DNA of 56,074 nt. Source: Verrucomicrobia bacterium 12-59-8. Lineage in GTDB: Bacteria > Verrucomicrobiota > Verrucomicrobiae > Verrucomicrobiales > Verrucomicrobiaceae. A program made the position numbers and the translations under genes. Position 1 is the stretch's first letter. Each line of letters opens with the position of its first letter. Below the pieces are notes generated by a model that was not told the DNA's origin, did no database searches, and worked only from the letters and a program-made list of their open reading frames with translations. The stretch covers positions 1 through 56,074 of the forward strand of contig NCCR01000051.1 of the NCBI GenBank assembly GCA_002279765.1, written 5' to 3'. Of this stretch, positions 1 to 7,308 are shown piece after piece.

Positions 1-453
1 GATCATCGGCAATAGGAAGAACACTCCGCCGGCGAGGATCACGTTCATGTAGTCCAGCACCGTGCTCAAATAACTGCCCTCGGCACCGAGCAGCCGAAAC
101 AACCACGGTGCCACAAGCCAGCCCACGATGGAAAGCAGCACACCCGCCGTGGTGGCAAACAGCATTGACTGCGCAAACACCCTGCGTGCATCCGCAGCAT
201 GGCCCGCTCCCAGCGCGTTCGCCAGCAAGGCCGTGGTGCCCTGGCTGATGCCGCTGCCAATGGCAAACACGACAAAGTACAGCGGAAACGACAGTGAAAG
301 AGCTGCCAGCGACTCCGTGCCCAGCCAGCCCGCGCACAGCGTGTCCACCACGTTGAACATCGTGCTGAAAAACATGCCCACACTCATCGGCAGTGCGATG
401 CGCCAGATGAGCTGTGGAATGGGATCTGTGGTCAGTGAAAGCGGCTGGTTCAT
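1..453 (-). CDS. MATE-family multidrug/Na+ efflux transporter (3' part outside window)
   Basis: Reading the minus strand from the ATG at 453 gives 151 uninterrupted codons that run off the left edge, so only the N-terminal third is visible. The protein begins MNQPLSLTTDPIPQLIWRIA and then shows alternating hydrophobic helices with MATE hallmarks: an early LPMSVGMFFSTMFNVVDT segment, then GWLGTESLAALSLSFPLYF and GSGISQGTTALLANALGAG. MATE proteins are 12-helix inner-membrane antiporters that export drugs or metabolites using Na+ or H+ gradients. The start codon overlaps the stop of the upstream DinB-like gene (ATGA), so the two are probably translationally coupled and share the promoter at about 1044-1114. 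The substrate cannot be told from sequence. Confidence 0.85.
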   Translation of the reverse strand, partial: MNQPLSLTTDPIPQLIWRIALPMSVGMFFSTMFNVVDTLCAGWLGTESLAALSLSFPLYFVVFAIGSGISQGTTALLANALGAGHAADARRVFAQSMLFATTAGVLLSIVGWLVAPWLFRLLGAEGSYLSTVLDYMNVILAGGVFFLLPMI

Positions 454-1043
454 CGGCGCAATCCTGCCATGATGCTTTCAATCTGCACACGATGAATACC
501 CATATGCATGCCAGCCATTGCGGCCCAGCCTAAAGCATCCAGCGGCCCAAACCACGGATGCGCATAACGCACCTGGGTCTTCAACTCGGGAGCCGCTGTG
601 ATCGAGGCGAGCACATCATCGCAGGAGCGCTCAAATTCAGCCTCGACGTTCGCGGCTGCAGTCGAACAAGGCTTGACCGCCGCCGTGCTAGCCTTGCCTG
701 GTGGCACCTTGCCAGCAGCCAGTGCCGAGGTGACTCGGGCCACAGCGGTGTTCGTGATGCGCAGATGATCAAGCGTCATCCACACGGACCAGTTGCGGCT
801 GCTGTCCTCCAGTCCGCGTAAGCGGGTGATGAGCACCTGCTCACCACGCTGCGTTATAGGGCAGGAATCCACCAGCGCACTGATCGCCGCACGCTCCTGC
901 TCAAATCTGGCCACAAAAGACTCGCGGCTTCCGCGACGACGTGCCAGCGCAAAGAGCAGCCGAGCAACCCAGAGCTCAATGGCAGGAAGTCCGGCGCCCG
1001 GTAGGGCGAGTTGAGGATCGGTGTTGGTGCTCATGGCACTCAT
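450..1043 (-). CDS. DinB-like / DUF1569-type four-helix protein
   Basis: A 197-residue soluble protein. The C-terminal half (RNWSVWMTLDHLRITN, then AHPWFGPLDALGWAAMAGMH followed by MGIHRVQIESI) has the spacing of DinB-superfamily metal-binding four-helix bundles: one His in the first motif and two in the last helix (H in GMHMGIH, then HRVQIESI). Family members include bacillithiol, mycothiol or glutathione transferases and damage-inducible proteins of unknown activity; the thiol cofactor cannot be assigned here. An alternative ATG nine bases downstream (1034) would remove MSA. It heads an operon with the MATE exporter and diverges from an HxlR regulator, which suggests a xenobiotic or electrophile stress response. 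Function beyond the fold is inference. Confidence 0.7.
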   Translation of the reverse strand: MSAMSTNTDPQLALPGAGLPAIELWVARLLFALARRRGSRESFVARFEQERAAISALVDSCPITQRGEQVLITRLRGLEDSSRNWSVWMTLDHLRITNTAVARVTSALAAGKVPPGKASTAAVKPCSTAAANVEAEFERSCDDVLASITAAPELKTQVRYAHPWFGPLDALGWAAMAGMHMGIHRVQIESIMAGLRR

Positions 1044-1053
1044 ATCTATTTAT

Positions 1054-1074
1054 ATACTTGCATTATGCAAGTAT
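1054..1074. promoter_or_regulatory. Perfect 21-bp palindrome, likely HxlR operator
   Basis: The arms are ATACTTGCAT and its exact reverse complement, with a single T between them. The palindrome sits in the 71-bp gap between the divergent DinB-like gene and the HxlR regulator. A further half-site ATGCAAG lies at 1087-1093, closer to the regulator's start. Local HxlR-type regulators commonly bind such symmetric sites in divergent promoters. Control of both genes by the adjacent regulator is inferred. Confidence 0.65.
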
Positions 1075-1114
1075 TTTACTTTTGAAATGCAAGCGTTTGA
1101 AATCATAGTTCAGC

Positions 1115-1498
1115 ATGTCAAAGGCCAAAACATCCAAACGCCCGCTCAGGGCTCCGCCACCACCTTCACGCCGCTCGCCCTGCCCCGTGTCCTGTGCGCT
1201 CGATCTGTTTGGCGACCGCTGGACGCTGCTCGTCATTCGCGATCTCATGCTGGGCCGCAGCCGCTTCAAAGATTTCGTCAGCTCGCCCGAAGGCATCCCC
1301 ACCAATATCCTCAGCGACCGCCTTGAACGACTACTCTCATCCGGTATCGTGCGCCAGATTCCCACCTCGGACAGCGGCAAACGGATGGCCTACGAACTCA
1401 CAGACAAAGGCGAGGCCCTCCGCCCGACCCTGAAGTCCATCCGCGACTGGGGACTGGCCTGGGAACCGGGCACCAAGGCGGTCTTGCAGCCGGGCTGA
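1115..1498 (+). CDS. HxlR-family winged-helix transcriptional regulator
   Basis: A 127-residue protein with a basic N-terminus, then the family signature CPVSCALDLFGDRWTLLVIR (about residues 23-42), the recognition region with GRSRFKDF and GIPTNILSDRLERL, and the wing GIVRQIPTSDSGKRMAYELT. HxlR proteins are dimeric MarR/ArsR-like repressors or activators, often sensing aldehydes, quinones or oxidants, some through the Cys just before the first helix. Cys is present twice here (PCPVSC). It is transcribed away from the DinB-MATE pair and is the obvious controller of the intergenic palindrome. The start is the ATG at 1115; no strong Shine-Dalgarno is visible. Confidence 0.92.
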   Translation: MSKAKTSKRPLRAPPPPSRRSPCPVSCALDLFGDRWTLLVIRDLMLGRSRFKDFVSSPEGIPTNILSDRLERLLSSGIVRQIPTSDSGKRMAYELTDKGEALRPTLKSIRDWGLAWEPGTKAVLQPG

Positions 1499-1532
1499 CA
1501 AGGAGTCCATTTGCGACATTGCTACAACCTGC

Positions 1533-2363
1533 ATGGATACAATCCCCATGACTGACGAAACGCTGATCACTCACGCCCAAGGCGGTGACATGGATGCTCT
1601 GGACTCCCTTGTTCGCCGGCATCAGTCGTGGGTGTTCAATCTTGCCCTGCGCATGGTCTGGCGGCGCGAGGTCGCAGAGGATGCGACGCAGGAGATCCTG
1701 ATCAAAGCCGTCACACATCTCGGCAGTTTCGAAGGCCGCAGCAAATTCAGCACCTGGCTGCATCGCATCGCGGTCAATCATCTGCTCAATGTGCGCAAAT
1801 CGGAGATGGAGGAAAAAGCAATGACCTTTACCGACATGGCCGAATCCCTCGACAGCATTCAAGATGAAGCCCTGCCAGTCGAAACTCAGGTGCTCGTGCA
1901 GGAGGCCAAGATCGGCTGCATCACAGCCATGCTCATGTGTCTGGACCGTCGTCAGCGTCTCGCCTTCATTCTCGGCGAGGTCTTTGGCGAATCCACCGAG
2001 ACCGCCGCCGCCGCGCTGGACGTGACGCCTGCCAACTTTCGTCAGCTGCTCTCGCGGGCACGAAAGGATTTGTACCAGTTCATGAATGACAAGTGTGGCC
2101 TCGTGAACACCGCCAATCCCTGCCGCTGTGCGCGCAAAGCCCGTGGTTTCATACGCGAAGGCTGGCTCGACCCGGCCAATCTCCAGTTTTCCAAAGACCG
2201 CATCGCGTCTGTTCAGCAGCAGGCCGCTGTGCATTTGGATGAACTCCAGGACCTGGACCGCCAGCACGCCGAACTTTACCGCATGCAGCCCATGCTAGCC
2301 GGCCCTGATTTTGCCGGCAGTCTGCGTGACATCCTTGCCCGTTCGGGCTTTGGCCGAATTTGA
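1533..2363 (+). CDS. ECF-type RNA polymerase sigma factor with Cys-bearing C-terminal extension
   Basis: A 276-residue protein. Region 2 covers about residues 10-85 (HAQGGDMDALDSLVRRHQSW, EDATQEILIKAVTHLGSFEG, FSTWLHRIAVNHLLN). Region 4 covers about 125-180 (LDRRQRLAFILGEVFGES, TPANFRQLLSRARKDL). ECF sigma factors normally end near here. This one adds about 90 residues starting with DKCGLVNTANPCRCARKARG, which has a C-x9-C-x-C pattern. No anti-sigma gene is adjacent, so the extension may itself be the sensor or regulator, as in other ECF groups with fused C-terminal domains; that is inference. An alternative ATG at 1548 would shorten the N-terminus by five residues. The next gene, encoding a DUF1398 protein, is a likely target. 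Confidence 0.9.
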   Translation: MDTIPMTDETLITHAQGGDMDALDSLVRRHQSWVFNLALRMVWRREVAEDATQEILIKAVTHLGSFEGRSKFSTWLHRIAVNHLLNVRKSEMEEKAMTFTDMAESLDSIQDEALPVETQVLVQEAKIGCITAMLMCLDRRQRLAFILGEVFGESTETAAAALDVTPANFRQLLSRARKDLYQFMNDKCGLVNTANPCRCARKARGFIREGWLDPANLQFSKDRIASVQQQAAVHLDELQDLDRQHAELYRMQPMLAGPDFAGSLRDILARSGFGRI

Positions 2364-2379
2364 GTTTTTTGCGGATGAA

Positions 2380-2409
2380 CTGTCACAACGCATGGGCGGT
2401 TCTGTCACA
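2380..2409 (+). promoter_or_regulatory. Tandem CTGTCACA boxes upstream of the DUF1398 gene
   Basis: The octamer CTGTCACA occurs at 2380-2387 and again at 2402-2409, 22 bp apart (about two helical turns), in the gap between the sigma factor gene and the DUF1398 gene. TGTCACA resembles the -35 element I recall for ECF41-type promoters, but I do not see a matching CGTC -10 box at the usual spacing. It may be an ECF promoter or a repressor site. Confidence 0.4.
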
Positions 2410-2461
2410 TCTAGGGAAGCCCCTTTTGTGGGCCGCCGTAAACCCTGCTGACAGATACTCT

Positions 2462-2872
2462 ATGAACACCATTCTAATCACCACGGCTGCCAACGCCACC
2501 CTCGCCGGAAGCAAGCCCTTTCCCCAAATCGTAGCCCAGCTCATTGAGGCTGGCGTCGAGTTTTACCATGTCGATTATCTCTCCCTGCGGAAGACCTTCT
2601 ACAATGACAACGGGGCAACTGTCAGCACTGCCATTCCTTATGAGAATCTGCCGGCTGTGGCTGCCGACTTTGATGCTCAGGCACTCCGCGCCAACATCCT
2701 CGACAGCCAGCAAAACAACCAGCACTACCGTGATTTCAGCAGTCGTGCCATGCAGGCCGGAGTACAAGGCTACTTCGCCTTCCTGCGCGGCCAGCGCGTG
2801 ACCTACTTCGGGCGTCAGGGGGATCAGCACATTGAATGGTTCCCAGGGGCAAAGCCGCAGGCAGCGCTTTAA
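2462..2872 (+). CDS. DUF1398 (YbcV-like) family protein
   Basis: A 136-residue soluble protein with the DUF1398 pattern: FPQIVAQLIEAGVEFYHVDY at the N-terminus, RKTFYNDNG in the middle, and GQRVTYFGRQGDQHIEWFPG at the C-terminus. Members include E. coli YbcV and proteins once labelled phage envelope proteins; the biochemical role is unknown. The ATG at 2462 was chosen because it starts the conserved domain. The longer in-frame reading from 2360 would run through the intergenic region carrying the CTGTCACA repeats. Its position 98 bp after the ECF sigma gene suggests it is a sigma target rather than part of a tight operon. Confidence 0.8.
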   Translation: MNTILITTAANATLAGSKPFPQIVAQLIEAGVEFYHVDYLSLRKTFYNDNGATVSTAIPYENLPAVAADFDAQALRANILDSQQNNQHYRDFSSRAMQAGVQGYFAFLRGQRVTYFGRQGDQHIEWFPGAKPQAAL

Positions 2873-2903
2873 AAGCTCTTCCCGTTTTGGATACAAAGCA
2901 ACA

Positions 2904-2932
2904 AGGAGCCAGACCGGGGAAGTCTGGCTCCT
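2904..2932. terminator. Strong hairpin between convergent genes (bidirectional terminator candidate)
   Basis: AGGAGCCAGAC is followed after seven bases by its perfect complement GTCTGGCTCCT, an 11-bp uninterrupted stem. It sits 32 bp after the DUF1398 stop and 24 bp after the stop of the minus-strand osmC remnant, where a shared terminator is expected. There is no T-run on either side, so it is not a classical rho-independent terminator. Confidence 0.5.
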
Positions 2933-2955
2933 CGAATCTACGAATGCAGCCTGGG

Positions 2956-3182
2956 TCAGCCCAACTTCGCTTCCATCGTGATCGTCGCATTCAGCAGCTT
3001 CGAGACGGGGCAGCCCGCCTTTGCTTTGCCAGCGAGATCTTGGAACGTGGCCTCGTCTATGCCGGGAATGACAGCAGTCAAATCTAGATGGCTGGCGGTG
3101 ATGGCGAAGCCGCCGTCTTTCGGCTCCAGCGTGATGGTGGCGCTGGTGGCGATCTTGTTGGGGGTGAAAAAAAAAGACGCCT
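2956..3182 (-). pseudogene. osmC: osmC-type peroxiredoxin remnant (C-terminal half only)
   Basis: On the minus strand, from the A-run at 3167-3175 to a stop at 2956-2958, the translation FTPNKIATSATITLEPKDGG, then ITASHLDLTAVIPGIDEATF and AKAGCPVSKLLNATITMEAK closely follows the C-terminal half of E. coli OsmC. It includes the resolving-cysteine motif KAGCPVS. OsmC reduces organic hydroperoxides using two cysteines. The N-terminal half with the first catalytic Cys is missing: upstream of the homopolymer the frame closes at a TGA within a few codons, and no start codon is present. The homology begins at a run of nine T (minus strand), so the break coincides with a homopolymer. It is non-functional as sequenced. 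Confidence 0.75.
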
Positions 3183-3213
3183 TTTCTCAACTCATCCCAC
3201 GCCTGTAAGCGTT

Positions 3214-3960
3214 TTAGTTCTTCGGCTTGCCCGCAGATTTTTTCGCTGACTTGTGATTTATCAGTTCCTGGATGCGCTCCTGCTGCTTTTTCAGCGCAGC
3301 CTCGGACACGGGCATGGGCGCGAGGTTTTCGCTCACCAGCGGTTCATCGGAAGGAATCGCCCGCCAGCGCAGATTTTTGAACCAAACGGGCGCGCCATGG
3401 TCCTGCAGCCATAGATTGCCGCCACGCTTTGCCAAGTCGGTGCCGCGATAGCTCACCAGCTTGACCGCATCTTTCCAGCGCGGATCGGCATAGTCGAAAT
3501 CGACCACCTTTTCGCCATTCAGCCAATGCTGAATGATGCTGCCCTTGCAGATGACACGCGCCTCATTCCACTGCTCAAACGGCCGCACCACATCCTTGGT
3601 CGGGGCCATGCAAAAATACAGCGCCGCCGCGCTCTGCCGCGGATTCTCGCCGTAGTGGCTGTTCGCGTTGTCGAGCAGTTGATACTCATACTGACCTGGC
3701 CGGTAGTACACCCCGCTGTTGCAGCCCTTCGCCACCTTCCAGTCAAAGCGCAGCTCAAAATCATCCGGCACCTTCGCCTTTTCATACGTCAGGGCGCCAC
3801 CACTTTTCACGCGGGCGATCTCGCCTTCCATGACTGCCCAATTGCCATCGTGCTTCCAGCCATCGAGTGTTTTCCCGTCGAAGATAGCTTCAAAGCCGGG
3901 CTCCACCGCCAGAACATGGGCGGTGAACAAGGTCAGTATGGCAGCGGTCAATGATGTCAT
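3214..3960 (-). CDS. DUF1080 (3-keto-disaccharide hydrolase-type) secreted protein
   Basis: A 248-residue protein starting MTSLTAAILTLFTAHVLA, a signal peptide, followed by the DUF1080 lectin-like beta-sandwich: FEAIFDGKTLDGWKHDG, GCNSGVYYRPGQYEYQLLDN, then HWLNGEKVVDFDY and GGNLWLQDHGAPVWFKNLR. DUF1080 (PF06439) domains are abundant in Verrucomicrobia and Planctomycetes, and some cleave 3-keto-glycosides. The C-terminus is a Lys-rich tail (KSAKKSAGKPKN). The ATG at 3960 overlaps the stop of the upstream pyruvyl transferase gene by 4 bp, and the longer reading would include non-signal residues. Last gene of the 8628-3214 operon. The FAD oxidoreductase in the same operon could provide keto-sugar substrates; that link is inference. 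Confidence 0.88.
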   Translation of the reverse strand: MTSLTAAILTLFTAHVLAVEPGFEAIFDGKTLDGWKHDGNWAVMEGEIARVKSGGALTYEKAKVPDDFELRFDWKVAKGCNSGVYYRPGQYEYQLLDNANSHYGENPRQSAAALYFCMAPTKDVVRPFEQWNEARVICKGSIIQHWLNGEKVVDFDYADPRWKDAVKLVSYRGTDLAKRGGNLWLQDHGAPVWFKNLRWRAIPSDEPLVSENLAPMPVSEAALKKQQERIQELINHKSAKKSAGKPKN

Positions 3961-5222
3961 GCGCCTAGAACGTTCCTCACATGCTGCATTGATCTGCCAA
4001 AGCACTCATGCACATAATCCATAGCCTTTTTAACTTTGGCCTGGGCCGCAGGGTAGTCGGCATCGATGGCGAACAGGGTCTCGGCCATCTTGTTCGCCGG
4101 GGTTTCGTCCATTTCCAACAGCCATTCACCCAACCCGATGTCTTTGAACATCCAGCACTTCGGAGAGTGGAACTCGGAGTAGGTGTGAATGATCGGGGTG
4201 CCGTTGGCCAGGGCGATGATCGGTGAATGCGGCTCATGGCAGACGATGGTGTGGGCGCGCGCAAAGATGGAGGCTGCTTCATCGGCATTCCAAAAGTAGT
4301 CGAGGTTCACGACGTGCCCCTGGATCTCCGGCGGCAGCGGATCGTGGATGAGGCGCTTGTTGTTCTCCATCTCCTTTTTCACCTCTGGGGCGATGAGCAC
4401 CTTGTGACCGGTCTTTTTGACCCACATCGTCACCAATTCCCGATACTTCGCCGCGCGGCGTTCATCATCGGCGACCTGCTCAGGTGAGGGATGCAACGGA
4501 TTGAGCTTCGGGGTGCGGGTGTCGTCAACGCCGGGCAGTTTGGCGGTGTTGGTGCGCAGTTGCAGGGTGATGAACTTCCGCTCCTCCAGCCCAAGTTTCT
4601 TCATGGTCGCCAATCCACGCACGTCATCACTCACGTCGATGCCGAAACAGCCGTCCGGACCGAATTCGAGCACGGGTGTCTTGATGCCAGCGGTCTTGAG
4701 AATATTCAGTGTCTTCGTCTCACGCGTGTAAGTGAACGAAGCGGCGTTGAGCAAGGCGCTACGTTCTTCCGAGCCTTTGCCCTCCACCATGCTAGCAAAG
4801 TACGACTGCCCGAACAGTCCGTACGGCTTGCCAACCTTCTGACAGAACTGCATGAAACTGATGTCCTGGCCCATGCCGGAGTTGCGGATGAACAGATCGC
4901 ACCCCGTGATCGCCTGCCGCAGTGCTTCGTCAATTTCGCCTTTGCCGGTGAGGCTACCCTGCATGATCTTTACCTTGGGGAAGCGCGTCTTGAGCATCGC
5001 AGTGACTCGCTCGTCCAGTTTCATTGCCCAGAGCACCACCTTCACCTCAGGCAGATGCTCTTCAATCACACGCAACGTTCCCGGCGTGTGACCGATGTCA
5101 CCAATGTTCACCGTGTCCCAGGCGGATTGCAGCAGAATGGTCTTCGGCCTGCTATTGGCAGCGAAAACGGAACCGCCAAGCGCTACGGTGATGGAGGCAA
5201 TGAAGTGGCGGCGGGTAGGCAT
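3957..5222 (-). CDS. Exported polysaccharide pyruvyl transferase family protein
   Basis: A 421-residue protein beginning MPTRRHFIASITVALGGSVF, a Tat-like or Sec leader (an RRHF pair before a hydrophobic stretch). The rest fits the polysaccharide pyruvyl transferase family (PF04230): WDTVNIGDIGHTPGTLRVIE near the N-terminus, FIRNSGMGQDISFMQF, GLFGQSY, and a GT-B-like C-terminal half with HEPHSPIIALANGTPIIHTY. Known members add ketal pyruvate to glycans from phosphoenolpyruvate in the cytoplasm, so a secretion signal is unexpected. ATG 5222 is 4 bp after the FAD oxidoreductase stop, and the stop overlaps the DUF1080 start. It may be a sulfatase-like or catabolic variant rather than a biosynthetic enzyme. 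Family call is good, activity unknown. Confidence 0.8.
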   Translation of the reverse strand: MPTRRHFIASITVALGGSVFAANSRPKTILLQSAWDTVNIGDIGHTPGTLRVIEEHLPEVKVVLWAMKLDERVTAMLKTRFPKVKIMQGSLTGKGEIDEALRQAITGCDLFIRNSGMGQDISFMQFCQKVGKPYGLFGQSYFASMVEGKGSEERSALLNAASFTYTRETKTLNILKTAGIKTPVLEFGPDGCFGIDVSDDVRGLATMKKLGLEERKFITLQLRTNTAKLPGVDDTRTPKLNPLHPSPEQVADDERRAAKYRELVTMWVKKTGHKVLIAPEVKKEMENNKRLIHDPLPPEIQGHVVNLDYFWNADEAASIFARAHTIVCHEPHSPIIALANGTPIIHTYSEFHSPKCWMFKDIGLGEWLLEMDETPANKMAETLFAIDADYPAAQAKVKKAMDYVHECFGRSMQHVRNVLGA

Positions 5223-5226
5223 GCTT

Positions 5227-7272
5227 TCAGGGGTTGGTTTCGAGAAGTTGCAGGGCATCCAAGATGACGAAGCCATCGGTGTCGGTATTGCTCACGGTGA
5301 TGGTCGTTTCGACACCGCCATCCAGCTGGACGCTGCCGATGGTGCGAAACGCCTCCCCGGCTGCCAGCGGCTGCGTTTGATCGACCGTTATGTGAATCTT
5401 GCGTCCGCTGCATTGAATCGTCACGGGCACCTTCGTCGCACGCGTTTCATGAGGTGAATAAGCCATGCGTAGTTCGTAGCGGCCTGTCTTGGGCGCTTTG
5501 CAGCGGAAGATGGCGATGGACTGGCCATCGGCGCGTTTGTCATCATGGAGATAGCCGGTGCCGATGTGGGGCTTGAAACCGGAAGAGCCGCTCCACTGGC
5601 CTTGGAGTTCGGCCAGCGCGTTATCAAGCACAATACCGGGCAGGGTTTTCGGATCGACGTTCATCGCACCCTTTGCTTCGGGCGGAAGATCCGGCAGCAC
5701 CGGCAGTTCGAGCACCTGTTTCTGCGCCAGCAGACGCTCACGCAACGCCGGATACGGCAATTTCTGCACGGCGAGGTTTTGCTTCGCACACGAAGCGGCG
5801 GCAATGCCTGCGCTCTGGCCGAGAATCATCCACATCGGCTCCACGCGGATCGAGGAAATGCCCACATGGGTGCAGGACAGCGCCACGGGCACAAGCAGGT
5901 TGTCACACTCAGCCGCCTTCGGTGTGATGGCGCGATACGGGACGTGATAAGGATAGCCATGCCGCCTGCCCGCCATCCGCACTGGCATGATGGTGCCTTC
6001 ATCCACAACCATGTCCTTGGTTCCTACGCGCTGGCAGTCGTGCGAGTCGATGGGAAACGATGACACAATGATGGCATCATCTTTCTTTGGCTCGTCCATG
6101 ATGTCTTTCTGCGACACGATATATTCGCCGATCATGCGCCGCCCTTCACGCACATAAAGCTGCGGCGACCAGTGGTCGTAAGCAGCGAATTCATCGCGGC
6201 AGAGGCCGATTTCGGCCATCTGCTGCCGCAGCAGTTCCGGCACGGCAGGATCGGTGCTGAGGAAGTGATGCATCTCCAGCGTGTACTGCTTGTGCGCCTC
6301 CCAGATCTTCGCGCGTCCAGCCTCATCCGCCTCGCTCCAGCCATTGCAGGCACCGACGAGGCCCATGGAGAACTGTTTACCGATGCCGTTGTTCGCATCA
6401 AACTTGTTGCCTGGCAGCGGATACAAATCCCAGAAGAGATGCGGCCTCTTTTCCTGCGCAAAGTAGCGGCGCACGACTTCAAAGCGCGCAGGATCATAAT
6501 GGGCAGGCTGCGGAAACGGCACGCGAATTGCCGGGTCTTTGGTGACACACAGACGGAAGCTGTAGACCATCACGTTCTTGTCGCCGACCTCGTCTGGTCC
6601 TGCATCAGTCGTCGTGATCAATGGCAGCGGCTTGCCAGCGTAATCGAGCCCCGAGATGGCCAGCTTTGGCTTGGAATACTGTTTCCCAGCCAGCGGTTCG
6701 CCAAACTCCATCCGCCCTTCGCGGCCAATCGTCCAGCTCACACCTACCGCCGCCATCAGATCTCCCTCATAAGTGCCATCAACGAACACTTTGGCCGCGA
6801 AGTCGTCGTCACTCGTCATGAGTTTTGTGATGTGCGTTCCTTCTTTCGTCACCGATTTCAAAACCCGCTTCGTCAGCACCTTCACGCCTGCTTCATCCAG
6901 CATCTGCTGCGTGATCTTCGCAGCCACGTGCGGCTCATAGGTCCAGTGAGTGTGATCCTTCTTGCTTACCTTGTAGGGCAGCACCACGCCGCGTTGCTGG
7001 TAGTCCTTTTCGATGCGCGCATGCCATTCCTCAAACAAACCCAGCACCGTGCTGCGAACCGTTTGATTGGAGTCGCTGAAACACAGGCCGCCGGTGTTAA
7101 CCCCACCGACATGATCCGTCGGCTCCAGTAGGATGACCGATGCACCTTCACGCGCTGCGGCGATGGCCGCGCAGAATCCGCCCGGCGTGGCTCCATAGAC
7201 AATGACATCCGCCTCCGTGGCGGCATGGGCAGACAAACTGAAGGCGAAAAGGAGGACGGCGATGCGTGTCAT
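5227..7272 (-). CDS. Secreted FAD-dependent oxidoreductase with C-terminal golvesin/xanthan-lyase-type domain
   Basis: A 681-residue protein. The signal peptide MTRIAVLLFAFSLSAHAA is followed by the FAD Rossmann fold ADVIVYGATPGGFCAAIAAA, then LLEPTDHVGGVNTGGLCFSD (FAD_oxidored, PF12831), with the second FAD-contacting segment SCTHVGISSIRVEPMWMILG and GQSAGIAAA near residues 480-510. The last 120 residues form a separate beta-sandwich (SGFKPHIGTGYLHDDKRADG to TDGFVILDALQLLE) like the carbohydrate-binding domains often annotated as golvesin or xanthan lyase CBD. Such proteins are usually called xanthan lyase or FAD-dependent oxidoreductase; a sugar-oxidising role is likely but unproven. The start at 7272 is preferred to 7281 because it begins the signal peptide. 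Fourth-to-last step of the same operon. Confidence 0.87.
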   Translation of the reverse strand: MTRIAVLLFAFSLSAHAATEADVIVYGATPGGFCAAIAAAREGASVILLEPTDHVGGVNTGGLCFSDSNQTVRSTVLGLFEEWHARIEKDYQQRGVVLPYKVSKKDHTHWTYEPHVAAKITQQMLDEAGVKVLTKRVLKSVTKEGTHITKLMTSDDDFAAKVFVDGTYEGDLMAAVGVSWTIGREGRMEFGEPLAGKQYSKPKLAISGLDYAGKPLPLITTTDAGPDEVGDKNVMVYSFRLCVTKDPAIRVPFPQPAHYDPARFEVVRRYFAQEKRPHLFWDLYPLPGNKFDANNGIGKQFSMGLVGACNGWSEADEAGRAKIWEAHKQYTLEMHHFLSTDPAVPELLRQQMAEIGLCRDEFAAYDHWSPQLYVREGRRMIGEYIVSQKDIMDEPKKDDAIIVSSFPIDSHDCQRVGTKDMVVDEGTIMPVRMAGRRHGYPYHVPYRAITPKAAECDNLLVPVALSCTHVGISSIRVEPMWMILGQSAGIAAASCAKQNLAVQKLPYPALRERLLAQKQVLELPVLPDLPPEAKGAMNVDPKTLPGIVLDNALAELQGQWSGSSGFKPHIGTGYLHDDKRADGQSIAIFRCKAPKTGRYELRMAYSPHETRATKVPVTIQCSGRKIHITVDQTQPLAAGEAFRTIGSVQLDGGVETTITVSNTDTDGFVILDALQLLETNP

Positions 7273-7308
7273 GGCTCTCATTAGGACACGATCACCTCAT
7301 TTTTGACA

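Noticed and set aside
2360..2461. Longer N-terminus for the DUF1398 protein
   Set aside because: The extension covers the intergenic repeats and has no similarity to the domain; ATG 2462 starts the conserved fold.
2904..2932. Classical rho-independent terminator
   Set aside because: The stem is strong but there is no T-run on either side; kept only as a candidate bidirectional terminator.
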